From the NCBI RefSeq assembly GCF_037042905.1, contig NC_087262.1, positions 24,280,501 through 24,344,500 on the forward strand: DNA of 64,000 bases, given 5' to 3'. Source of the stretch: Lytechinus pictus (taxonomy: Eukaryota; Echinodermata; Echinoidea; Temnopleuroida; Toxopneustidae). Each line of letters opens with the position of its first letter. Position 1 is the stretch's first letter. The notes beneath the pieces were generated by a model. The model had not been told where the DNA came from. It made no database searches and saw nothing but the letters and a program-made list of their open reading frames with translations. Below, one piece after another: positions 1-12,100 of the stretch. The position numbers were made by a program, and so were the translations under genes.

Positions 1-239
1 TTAGGTCTCCTTTGATCAAAGAAATGAAAGAGTAAAATCACCTGATGAAATTTCTTCCGAATTCCAGAAAACTCCTCTCAATATCAGCGCGACTGAGCGA
101 CCGCTTATGGTATCGCCGAAATGCATAAATGCCCAATTGCTGCAAATCATGAAAAAAAAATGGAACTAGCTTTCTCGATCGCCTTGGTTTTAGTTTTAGG
201 CTGAATGGCTGATATAGATATATTTTCAAAAATAATGAT
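1..239. other. No feature recognised
   Basis: AT-rich sequence with no coding signature or repeat that I recognise. Short open frames here show no domain. Confidence 0.4.
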
Positions 240-327
240 CATAATGATAATAATAATAATAATAATAATAATGATAATAATAATAACAACAGCAACAACA
301 ACGACAACAATAATAATGATAAATTAA

Positions 328-359
<32 letters not shown>

Positions 360-398
360 GTCATTATCATTATTAGTAGTAGTTGAAGTAGTAGTAGT
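240..398. repeat. AAT/ATT and GTA microsatellite
   Basis: (AAT)n from about 247 is followed by (ATT)n from about 328, so the two halves can pair as a hairpin. From about 372 it passes into GTA/TAG repeats. The last eight bases (GTAGTAGT, 391-398) are repeated on the far side of the next element, at 1942-1949. Confidence 0.9.
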
Positions 399-1941
399 CA
401 GTGGCGTAACTACGGGGGGCATGGGGGGGGCACGTGCCCCCCCAATCGGCTGGCAAAAAAAAAAAAAAAAAAAAAAAAAAACGGGAGAAAAGGGAGAAAA
501 AGAGGGAGAAGAAAGAAACGTAGTGGGAAAGAAGAATTTATTGTACATTATAATGTTATATTATATTATATGTTGTGTTATATTACATAAGAATTATTTT
601 TTTTTCATAACTTTATGAAACATAATGTGCTCAGGTCCTATTTGTTCATTATTCCTGGTACTAGCATTGTCTGTTTAACGAGATATACATGTACAATCAT
701 GTTGTACCAAAACGTCCTGTTTTCAAGTCAATATGCACCAAATATATATTATCGCATTTCGAGTTATTATTGTTTTATGTAGTGACATATGCTTCTTTTC
801 ATGACTACTTAAAGTGATAGCCCCATTTTAAGGTCTGTATATAAAAAAAATCCTTGTTCGTGTTCGTGCTTACGTTCGAATTAGTGGATTGATGAGATTT
901 GTCTGCTCTTCATGAATTCCTGAAATCGGTCATTAAAATGTTTCTTTTTCTAATGTAAATACCAAAAATTTTCAGCTCGCGCTTCGCGCTCGCATCATTT
1001 GTTTAGTGAAATACGTATGGTCATAGTAGATTCCTACAAACAAGCCTTAGAATGCCCCTCTTAAGATCTGAATTTCCTATATTTTCAGCTCGCACTTTGC
1101 GCTACTGAGATGCGTATGATAATCATGATTACTATGACTACAAAAAGCTCTTCATGTGTTTGAATGTGATTCTAACAAAATCAGCAATCGCTTGGCACTC
1201 GCATTGGATGACTATGGTGAGATATGTATACTCTTAATGGATTCAAAAAAAGAAATAGTCCTTAAAATGTCCCTGTTTGGGGTCAATATATACAAAATTT
1301 TCAGCTCGCGCTTCGCGCTCGCATCATTTTGTACGTGAAGTACGTATGGTCTTCGTAAATTCCTACAAACAAGCCTTAATTAGAATGCTTCTCTTCAGGT
1401 CTGAATTTCCTAAATTTTTAGCTCGCGCTTCGCGCTCGCAATATTTGATTAGTGAGATGCGTATTTTAATCATGATTACAATGACTACAAAAGGTGTTTC
1501 ATGTTATCTAACAAAATCAGCAAGCGCTTGGCACTCAAATTAGATGAGTATGGTGAGATATGTATTCTCTTATTTGATTTCTAAAAAATAGTCCTTAAAC
1601 TGTCTCTGTTTGGGGTCAATAAATACAAAAATTTCAGCTCGCGCTTCGCGCTCGCATTGTTTGTTTAGCGAGACAGATACGTATTTTTTTTTTTAATTTA
1701 ATAGCTTATTTTTACCCTTTTTAGATATGAATTTCAAAAATTTTCAGCTCGCGCTTCGCGCTCGCATCATTTGATCAGTGAGATACATTACATATCCGTT
1801 TAATGGCACAGTCCTTAAAATGTCTCTATATAAGGTCAATAGGCCTATACCTGGTAATTGAGCGCGCTTTGCGCGCTCACTGAGCGACTCAAAAATGTTG
1901 CTGGTGCCCCCGGCAATGCCGTGACCCACGGTACGCCACTG
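399..1941. mobile_element. hAT-like non-autonomous element A
   Basis: Begins CAGTGGCGTAAC and ends with the inverted match GGTACGCCACTG. It is flanked by GTAGTAGT on both sides, an 8-bp duplication, although this lies inside a GTA microsatellite and so is less decisive. Eight-bp duplications with CAG...CTG ends are typical of hAT elements. The interior has a poly-A run near 455-480 and seven copies of a palindromic core close to GCTCGCGCTTCGCGCTCGC, at about 975, 1086, 1303, 1421, 1635, 1745 and 1859. No transposase ORF is present. Confidence 0.75.
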
Positions 1942-1977
<36 letters not shown>

Positions 1978-2072
1978 TAGGAGGAGGAGGAGGAGTGGTA
2001 GGAGTAGAAGTAGTAGTAGTCGTAGTAGTCGTAGTAGTAGTAGTAGTAGTAGTAGTAGTACGTATAAGTAGC

Positions 2073-2140
<68 letters not shown>

Positions 2141-2184
2141 CTTAGTAGTAGTATAGTAGTAGTAGTAGTAGTAATAGTAGTAGC

Positions 2185-2249
<65 letters not shown>

Positions 2250-2282
2250 GAGTAGTAGGCGGGGTAGTATATGTAGGAGTAG
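1942..2282. repeat. GTA microsatellite, middle block
   Basis: Nearly pure GTA/TAG triplets with short AGG variants. It lies between two hAT-like elements and was probably continuous with the blocks at 372-398 and 3791-4171. The last eight bases (AGGAGTAG, 2275-2282) are the left duplication of element B. Long low-complexity frames on the complementary strand are artefacts of the repeat. Confidence 0.92.
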
Positions 2283-3790
2283 CAGTGGCGTAACAGGCGG
2301 GGGGCAGGGGGCAAGCTCCCACCCCCTGGCGGATTTCACCGGGAAAATATATTTTTAAAAAACGGTGGGGGGAAGGAAAGGGAGGGAGAGAGAAAGAAAG
2401 AAAGAAAGGGAAAGGGGAAGAAAAGGGAAAAGGAAAGGAAGAAAAAAAATAATGGAAAAGGAAGGAAAGCGGGAAAAGGAACGAAAAAACATTTGAGAAA
2501 GAACAGATCATTCCGAAATAGGCCTATGTAATGCAATAGCATGATGGGAAATAAATTTAAAGATGACAAAATGGCAAACAATAGCGGGAAATGAAGGTAG
2601 TCAAAAGCTAAATTGGAAAACAAAGAAAAGGGAAAAGAAAAAAACAACTTAATAACATGACCGGGCTGCCGAGGATATAAAATAAAGAGCAGGAAGAAAG
2701 ATGGACTGCATACAATTTTGTGCTATAAGCGTGCTTAATTTTATGCAAATAAGCTACCGCGGGGCTTTGCCCCAGACCCCACGCAGTAGGGGCTCTTCAT
2801 CTATAACATTCAACTACGCCCCCTGTAGGGACTCTTCCTAGCTTATAACGTTCAATCACTGGCGTACAGGCCCGGGGGGGGGGGTCTTGGTTCCACACCC
2901 AAGAGGAAATAAAATAAATTATAGGAGACAAGGTATAATGAAATGAATGGAAACAATGAAATGTGTTATTTTCTGAATATAATCTATCACATAATTTGAA
3001 TTTAATTTCAATATGCATTTTTTTTCCAGCTCGCTTTGCTCGTTGGCGACTTCTTACAAATTTGCCCACATTGTTATGTTTTGCCCCCTTAAAATATTTG
3101 GTTCAACTGGGTTGAATAAATGTGTTGTGTAAAAGCTATATTCTGTATATACCCGCGATTTGATTAAAAATAGCGGCAATCTGCGAGGTTTAAATGGCTT
3201 TGATATCAAAAAGTTCCAGGGGCTCCAGCCGGACGGGTTGGGCCATGGTCCCTAAAAGTTCTACAACCAAGAAAAAAAAGGAGGAAACAAAAGCAAAGGA
3301 AAAGTGTAGGATATGATTTTATTTACTGAATATAATGTCAAAAAATATCTCGAAGTTAGATTCTCATGAAAATGTGATTTTTTTTCTCGCTCGCTTCGCT
3401 CGCTCGGGACTTATAATAAGCAGCTTTTTAGCACATGCGCCATACTGCGCCGCTCGGTTTTTTACTCTTCACACTACTGCCGCAAAAAATCATGTTCACA
3501 GGGGCATACAGACCACAAAAAGGGAATGGAAAGAGAGAAGAGTGAAATATATTGTTTTTTGGATATCATGTTAAAATCTATCACAAAATTGGATTTTTGT
3601 ATTAAAAATGTCAAAATTTTTGCTTGCTCGCAACTTTTTTTAAAAAGATAAATTCTGCTTGATATGCAATGTCTGGCCCTCTCAAAATCGTCACCTCATT
3701 ACACCATTACGCCTGTTCATACCATGATATGACCGCAACATTTTTGGCTCTTGCCCCCCCCCCTGGCCATCGACCCCTGTTACGCCGCTG
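2283..3790. mobile_element. hAT-like non-autonomous element B
   Basis: Starts CAGTGGCGTAACAGG and ends CCTGTTACGCCGCTG, the inverted counterpart. AGGAGTAG occurs directly on both sides (2275-2282 and 3791-3798), a perfect 8-bp target duplication. The interior looks composite: a further CACTGGCGTACAGG-type end lies at about 2856, and CG-rich cores related to those of element A lie near 3029, 3389 and 3620. No transposase is visible. Confidence 0.8.
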
Positions 3791-4171
<381 letters not shown>

Positions 4172-4563
4172 ATGAGATACGGATTGCACTATTTTGCATT
4201 CGTTTAGTTTTACATTTCGGTTCAGGGATTAGGGGTTTATGTCTCAACAATCTTGGATTATCTGGAGGGAAAAGGGATTTGAATTGGTCTGCATTGAGTA
4301 GAGTTTTCTATTTTGGAATGATACTGGTGCCCCCTCGTTAATCCAAAGAGGAAGGCCGATTCATGGTCTCAGTCACATCTGCCCTACAGTGGCCGGATAC
4401 GGCGCGATTCGTTTTATTAATTTTTATTCAATCCACCTAATCCTATATGTACCTAAAAAAATCGAACCGTGGGGGAAATGTGACTGAGGTATTACATAGG
4501 CCCCTATTTTTTATGTTTGAAGAGGTGTTAAGTATAGTTCCAATAATACTACTTAATTGTAGT

Positions 4564-4827
4564 CAGGGGCGGAAATCTTTCCCAAAAGGTAGGGGGACAA
4601 GGGGTAGGAAAATTTGACAAGCAAAAAAAAAAAGGTTATCATCCCAAAAGTCCCAAAAGTAAGGTCATCTCATCCTTAAATACATGTTTTATTTTTATTA
4701 TGAATGATGCATTTTTTACCATCATAAAAGACAAAATATAGTAGGGGGACATTTTATATTGCGTCCCCCCCAACTATTTTGAGTAGGGGGACACGTCCCC
4801 CTGTTCCCCCTCGGATTTCCGCCCATG
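4564..4827. mobile_element. 264-bp hAT-like MITE (GGGCGGAAATC family)
   Basis: Ends are CAGGGGCGGAAATC and GGATTTCCGCCCATG, inverted copies of each other. ATTGTAGT lies immediately on both sides (4556-4563 and 4828-4835), a perfect 8-bp duplication. A second, interrupted family member lies at 50720-53167 with its own 8-bp duplication. Confidence 0.85.
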
Positions 4828-5536
4828 ATTGTAGTATAATAAGGGTTAATTCAAACCCATTGACGGTTTTTTTCAGTGTTTTGAGTGTTGGGTGCGTGTG
4901 TGTGTTGTAATTGGGTTTTATGAGCTTCCATGATTACAATATTTAGGCCTATAGGCTATTGTCGTTACTTGTTTCTTAAATGGTAATAATTAAACGTGTC
5001 GGAGAAAAATGTCGATGAAACTCCCGTGATGATCAAGTTTAAGGGGAAAAAAGTATATCCTTCATATTCAATTTTGGAAAGAGCAAGAATAATTTAGTAA
5101 AAGATGAGAGACGTGTATCACTGTTGGTATGCCCTGTTTTGCTATCAAAAGTGAAAATAATAATCAAGGGCTCCATCATTATGTCGTCAGTGGCCAGCCC
5201 CCCCTATCAAAATTGTCCAGTGGTGCCGCCCTTTACAGAGGTGAATTTATTATATTCATGATTGGATAAACATTTTTCAAGTCCCTATAGACATGCTGGA
5301 TTAAGACAGAAATGATAACTTCATGCCATATACACAGGCCATATCCGCGGAAAGGTTGGCTGGCATGCAGCCGCCTATAAACCATCTAAACAACGAAAGC
5401 AAAAAAAACCCGGTAGGGCCTATAAGCCTACTTTTTTCACGTACGGGGTATGATTGTATTTTAAAAAGCAAAATCTATATAGGAGCAAGATAGAGAGGGG
5501 CCGGGAACTTGAGGTGCAGCTGAATTCAGGAAATGG

Positions 5537-5724
5537 CAACTGGCGTACAGGGGGGGGGGGGGGATTAGGGCCATGGCCCCAAAAAAAGTTTCACGACTAA
5601 AGGAGAAAAAACAGAAAAGGAGAATATGAAGAGAAATATTATCATATTAAGTCAAAGTCTAACCAGAATCAGATTTTTTTTAAGGGACGTATCCCCTCAA
5701 TTATTTTGGCGCACTACGCCATTG
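5537..5724. mobile_element. Short hAT-like remnant
   Basis: CAACTGGCGTACAG at the left and GCACTACGCCATTG at the right are related inverted ends enclosing a poly-G tract and an A/G-rich stretch like that in elements B and 45941-46152. No clear target duplication was found, so the borders are approximate. Confidence 0.5.
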
Positions 5725-5837
5725 CCAAAATAGGTTTACTAGTAGGCCTAAATAATTTTTGTTTGCATTAGAATAATTCATTCCTGAAAAATAAATGGTG
5801 GGAATTGAAAGTGTGGAAGCGAACCGCCCTCATCGTC

Positions 5838-5908
5838 GTACACGTACATAACGTACGTACGTAGACATACATGATATACATACAGCTACGTACAGCTAGC
5901 TAGCTAGC
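5838..5908. repeat. CGTA/ACGT/GCTA simple repeat
   Basis: Short self-complementary words (ACGTACGT, GCTAGCTAGC) in a low-complexity run about 150-220 bp upstream of the TM9SF3 start codon. It falls within the probable promoter/5' UTR region; function is unknown. Confidence 0.6.
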
Positions 5909-5949
5909 TCCAAATACGACAATTTTTACGTGTAAATTGTGTACGTTTG

Positions 5950-5958
5950 TGACGTGGC
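5950..5958 (+). promoter_or_regulatory. TGACGTGGC, UPRE/GASE-like motif
   Basis: The nine bases TGACGTGGC lie about 100 bp before the TM9SF3 ATG. TGACGTGG matches the ATF6/XBP1 unfolded-protein element, and the embedded ACGTGGC matches the Golgi stress response element bound by TFE3-type factors in mammals. The match is seen directly; regulatory use is inference and a chance match is possible. Confidence 0.3.
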
Positions 5959-6057
5959 GAAGCTGTAGTCATCGCTAGAGTGACTGTTGGTTATCTCATC
6001 TAAATCGACGATAATCTACTTCGCTGTTTTATTTAGGCAGAATTTCATCAGATCAAT

Positions 6058-6138
6058 ATGTGGAAGGGACTTTTTATATTATCATTTGTGATTTTTACTC
6101 TGATATTCGTGGTGAAAGGAGATGAACATACCCACGAA
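6058..6138 (+). CDS. TM9SF3: TM9SF3 coding exon 1
   Basis: Encodes residues 1-27: signal peptide ([17 protein letters not shown]) and the mature start DEHTHE. The donor GTAAGT is at 6139, phase 0. Confidence 0.95.
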
Positions 6139-9100
6139 GTAAGTTCATGTTATTTTATTGTGATCAGCCTTCGCTGGTTGACTTGGGTGATCTTTTGGAA
6201 TAAGCTAACGTTAGCTGGGTAGGTCGGGTCGGGAAGCCGGTAACGTCCGGAGACGTTGTGTATGGCCTATGCAATGGCCCGGGGTTGAGTGATGTGATTG
6301 TGTGGAATACGGGGGCCAGGGCAGGGCTAGCCTTGAGCCTTTTGAGGACTCCATGATGATGTTTTTTTTAATATTTTGACATATACTTCAGCGCTAGGCC
6401 TAAATGCAGTTTCGGGCGCTAGTGTAGTTTCGCACCTCCCCGTTTAATGGTTTTCAAACATGTACAACTACAATCTCACCCTAATTTAATTCACAATCAC
6501 AACCAAAATACTTGCATCTGAGCCTCCAAAGTCCAGTAGAAGTTGAATATTTGCCGTTTTGACACTTTTTTTTAACAAAGTTTTACACCTATTTCGGAAT
6601 CACTCGGTCGCTTGAAGCTCATGCAGCGCTGCACAGCAGTCGGTACGCGTACAGTACGTACCACCTAGTGAAGTGTGTGTATTTGAGTTTTGTCAGACGT
6701 GTATCAATCAGATTAATGTTGTAAATCGGATCAAAAATCAGATCGAAAATCGGATCGGCAGTTAAGCTTCTAAAATCGAAATCGAATCGAAAATCGAATC
6801 GGCGATGTTTAAAAACAAAGGAATACATCAAAATGTTGTTCGCGGTCGCGCGCATCTTCCTGACAAAGTCACAAAGACGAATGGAAGTCGCCAACATGCG
6901 CGATCGTTTGGAACATGTTTTAAAGCCAGGGGTTTTGAGGTGTTATTGCTTTAAAATAAACCGAGTGATTTTTATTAGAAAGATAAACGAAAGACGCATC
7001 TTCCGAGCAAAGGCGCAAAGGAAAATAAAATGAAAACATTTCTCATAGATCACAGGTTAATGAACGATCGGCGGGACATCTTTTAGAAGTATTTTTAGGT
7101 GCTAGCGATTTAGAATTATTGGAATGATCTCTTACGACGCATCATCTTAAAGTCGCAAGTGCAATTAAAATGAAGTAGAAGACGCAAGCACGCACGATGA
7201 TTTGAAATATGTTATTAAAATGTTTTGGGTAGCTAGCGTTTTCAAATCAATTTGAAGTTCACGGCGGGGTCCGCTATCACCACGAGGTTGAAGAGAAGAT
7301 GTCTATCATCATAAAGGGGGTAAGAGAGTATATAGCGCAGTGAGCTCCGTCGGTAATACGACCTTTCAAAGTTCACGGCGGCATCCGCTATCACCACGAG
7401 ATTGAAAATAAAATGTATATCATCATAAACGATGTAAGAGAGTAACGCAATAAGCTCCGTCAGTAGCACGATCTTTAAAAGTTCACGGCGGCATCCGCTA
7501 TCACCACGAGGTTGAAAATAAAATGTATATCATCATAAACGATGTTAGACAGAAACGCAGCGAGCTCCGTCGGTAATACGACCTTTCAAAGTTCACGGCG
7601 GCATCCGCTATCACCACGAGGTTGAAGAGAAGATTTATATCATTATAAAGGGGGTAAGAGAGTAGCGCAGTGAGCTCCGTCGGTAATACGACCTTTCAAA
7701 GTTCACGGCGGCATCCGCTATCACCACGAGGTTGAAAATAAAATGTATATCATCATAAACGATGTAAGAGAGTAACGCAGTGAGCTCCGTCGGTAATACG
7801 ACCTTTCAAAGTTCACGGCGGCATCCGCTATCACCACGAGATTGAAAATAAAATGTATATCATCATAAACGATGTAAGAGAGTAACGCAATAAGCTCCGT
7901 CAGTAGCACGATCTTTAAAAGTTCACGGCGGGGTCCGCTATCACCACGAGGTTGAAAATAAAATGTAAATCATCATAAACGATGTAAGAGAGTAACGCAA
8001 TGAGCTCCGTCGGTAATACGACCTTTCAAAGTTCACGGCGGCTTCCGCTATCACCACGAGGTTGAAAATAAAATGAATATCATCATAAACGATGTAAGAG
8101 AGTAACGCAATAAGCTCCGTCAGTAGCACGATCTTTAAAAGTTCACGGCGGGGTCCGCTATCACCACGAGGTTGAAAATAAAATGTAAATCATCATAAAC
8201 GATGTAAGAGAGTAACGCAATGAGCTCCGTCAATAGTACGACCTTTCAAAGTTCACGGCGGCATCCGCTATCACCACGAGGTTGAAAATAAAATGTATAT
8301 CATCATAAACGATGTAAGAGAGTAACGGAATAAGCTCCGTCAATAGTACAGTCTTTAAAAGTTTCTGGCGGGGTCCGCTATCACCACGAGGTTGAAGAGA
8401 AGATTTATATCATTATAAACGATGTAAGAGAGTAGCGCAGTGAGCTCCGTCGGTAATACGACCTTTAAAAGTTCACTGCGGGGTCCGCTATCACCACGAG
8501 GTTGAAAATAAAATGTATATCATCATAAACGATGTAAGAGAGTAACGCAATAAGCTCCGTCAATAGTACAGTCTTTAAAAGTTTCTGGCGGGGTCCGCTA
8601 TCACCACGAGGTTGAAGAGAAGATTTATATCATTATAAACGATGTAAGAGAGTAGCGCAGTGAGCTCCGTCGGTAATACGACCTTTAAAAGTTCACGGCG
8701 GGGTCCGCTATCACCACGAGGTTGAAAATAAAATGTAAATCATCATAAACGATGTAAGAGAGTAACGCAATGAGCTCCGTCAATAGTACGACCTTTCAAA
8801 GTTCACGGCGGCATCCGCTATCACCACGAGGTTGAAAATAAAATGTATATCATCATAAACGATGTAAGAGAGTAACGCAATAAGCTCCGTCAGTAGCACG
8901 ATCTTTAAAAGTTCACGGCGGCATCCGCTATCACCACGAGATTGAAAATAAAATGTATATCATCATAAACGATGTAAGAGAGTAACGCAATAAGCTCCGT
9001 CAGTAGCACGATTTTTTTAAAAGTTCACGGCGGGGTCCGCTATCACCACGAGGTTGAAAATAAAATGTAAATCATCATAAACGATGTAAGAGAGTAACGC

Positions 9101-12100
9101 AATGAGCTCCGTCGGTAATACGACCTTTCAAAGTTCACGGCGGCTTCCGCTATCACCACGAGGTTGAAAATAAAATGAATATCATCATAAACGATGTAAG
9201 AGAGTAACGCAATAAGCTCCGTCAGTAGCACGATCTTTAAAAGTTCACGGCGGGGTCCGCTATCACCACGAGGTTGAAAATAAAATGTAAATCATCATAA
9301 ACGATGTAAGAGAGTAACGCAATGAGCTCCGTCAATAGTACGACCTTTCAAAGTTCACGGCGGCATCCGCTATCACCACGAGGTTGAAAATAAAATGTAT
9401 ATCATCATAAACGATGTAAGAGAGTAACGCAATAAGCTCCGTCAATAGTACAGTCTTTAAAAGTTTCTGGCGGGGTCCGCTATCACCACGAGGTTGAAGA
9501 GAAGATTTATATCATTGTAAACGATGTAAGAGAGTAGCGCAGTGAGCTCCGTCGGTAATACGACCTTTAAAAGTTCACGGCGGGGTCCGCTATCACCACG
9601 AGGTTGAAAATAAAATGTAAATCATCATAAACGATGTAAGAGAGTAACGCAATGAGCTCCGTCAATAGTACGACCTTTCAAAATTCACGGCGGCATCCGC
9701 TATCACCACGAGGTTGAAAATAAAATGTATATCATCATAAACGATGTAAGAGAGTAGCGCAATAAGCTCCGTCAGTAGCACGATCTTTAAAAGTTCACAG
9801 CGGGGTCCGCTATCACCACGAGGTTGAAAATAAAATGTAAATCATCATAAACGATGTAAGAGAGTAACGCAATGAGCTCCGTCAATAGTACGACCTTTCA
9901 AAGTTCACGGCGGCATCCGCTATCACCACGAGGTTGAAAATAAAATGTATATCATCATAAACGATGTAAGAGAGTAGCGCAGTGAGCTCCGTCGGTAATA
10001 CGACCTTTAAAAGTTCACGGCGGGGTCCGCTATCACCACGAGGTTGAAAATAAAATGTAAATCATCATAAACGATGTAAGAGAGTAACGCAATGAGCTCC
10101 GTCAATAGTACGACCTTTCAAAGTTCACGGCGGCATCCGCTATCACCACGAGGTTGAAAATAAAATGTATATCATCATAAACGATGTAAGAGAGTAACGC
10201 AATAAGCTCCGTCAGTAGCACGATCTTTAAAAGTTCACAGCGGGGTCCGCTATCACCACGAGGTTGAAAATAAAATGTAAATCATCATAAACGATGTAAG
10301 AGAGTAACGCAATGAGCTCCGTCAATAGTACGACCTTTCAAAGTTCACGGCGGCATCCGCTATCACCACGAGGTTGAAAATAAAATGTATATCATCATAA
10401 ACGATGTAAGAGAGTAACGCAATAAGCTCCGTCAGTAGCACGATCTTTAAAAGTTCACGGCGGGGTCCGCTATCACCACGAGGTTGAAGAGAAGATTTAT
10501 ATCATTATAAAGGGGGTAAGAGAGCAGCGCAGTGAGCTCCGTCGGTAATACGACCTTTCAAAGTTCACGGCGGCATCCGCTATCACCACGAGGTTGAAAA
10601 TAAAATGTATATCATCATAAACGATGTAAGAGAGTAACGCAGTGAGCTCCGTCGGTAATACGACCTTTCAAAGTTCACGGCGGCATCCGCTATCACCATG
10701 AGTTGGAAGAGAAGATATCTATCCCCTTAAACATCGCCATAGATAATACCGCGACTTTCTCCCTGAATAATGCGACCTCTAAATAGCTAGCACCTCAAAA
10801 ACAATCTTGAAATATGTTCTGAGCGATCACGCACTGTAACCAGATCTACGCCGATTTTTTATTTTCGATTTTTTCCTTCAAGGGGCATGATCGAAGATCG
10901 GCAAGTGATTGCCGATTGTGGTGAAATCGAATGGAATCGGTTGCCGATTGCAAAATCGGTTACAATCAGATATGATTATTTACGTCTGGGACCGACCTTT
11001 AACAGTAGAGGCGCTGGTCAGAAAATTGGGATCGTCCCCGTTTACAGGGACTGTCTCAGTTTATAAGGATTTCTCCACACAAGAAATCTAGGAAAGTTCA
11101 TTCACCTGTTGAGTGCCAACACCAATCAAGAGTGCTAGTCAATGTAAACATATCGGGTTTCATAACAAGATTATTGGAAGACGGCAAGTCATAATAAATA
11201 AACGGTGAACTGGGGGGAATTGAGGTCACTGAATCTATTTTTAGCACTCTCAATTCCCCTAATTGCTGTCTTTGTCCTGTAGGGAGAAGTGAAGAAAAAA
11301 CGTCCCCATAAACAAGGACAGTCTCAATTTATCAAGACATAATTTGTCTTGGTTTATAAGGATATCCTTGTTTTCTGGGACAATCCCAATTTTTGGACCA
11401 GCGCCTCTACTGTTTAACGTCACCGTCCGAAAGACGTGACCTGGGGAGCGTTTCATCAATATTTTCATCCGACAAGTTGTCAGATCTGACATCTTTCCAT
11501 GATTTTGATTGGCTGAGAGACACTGTTCCTATGGTAACTGTCGGATAAAATGGGACTTGTCGGATAAAACGTCCGACAAGTCCTTTCATGAAACGCCCCC
11601 CAGGGCTCGAACCTAGCCAGGCGGCTTCTAGAGAGAAAATCATTTACTAACGTAAGGTCACTCTCATGAAGCCAGGCCTTCTATCCCATAGACCCACACA
11701 ATGGAAGCCAAAACCTGAAACTTTCACCCCCGAGATTTCTACTTTCCTTCTAAAAGATCTAGCTCTAAATCATGTACATGGGATAAAACTTCATTTCCGA
11801 CATTTCTACGCTCTCGTTGTTATTTTTTAAACAAGAATTCATCAAAAAAATGAAAAAATATTGTGAAAAGACGGAAGAGACTTGCCCGATGTTTACGCCG
11901 CCATCTTGTTACGCGACGCTCGCGTCCGTAACGTTGGGGAAGTACAATAAGAAACAAGATGGCGGCGTAAACATCGGGCAAGTCTCTTCCGTCTTTTCAC
12001 AATATTTTTTCATTTTTTTGATGAATTCTTGTTTTAAAAATAACAACGAGAGCGTAGAAATGTCGGAAATGAAGTTTTATCCCATGTCCATGATTTAGAG

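Noticed and set aside
7242..9231. Repeated 60-75 residue open frames in the satellite
   Set aside because: Each spans less than two units, the 110-bp period rotates the frame, and no start context or domain is seen.
7257..10725. CRISPR-like array
   Set aside because: Units are contiguous 110-bp tandem repeats without unique spacers, in a eukaryotic intron.
11817..12098. 93-codon open frame
   Set aside because: It lies across a palindrome, so its two halves are translations of complementary strands of the same sequence.
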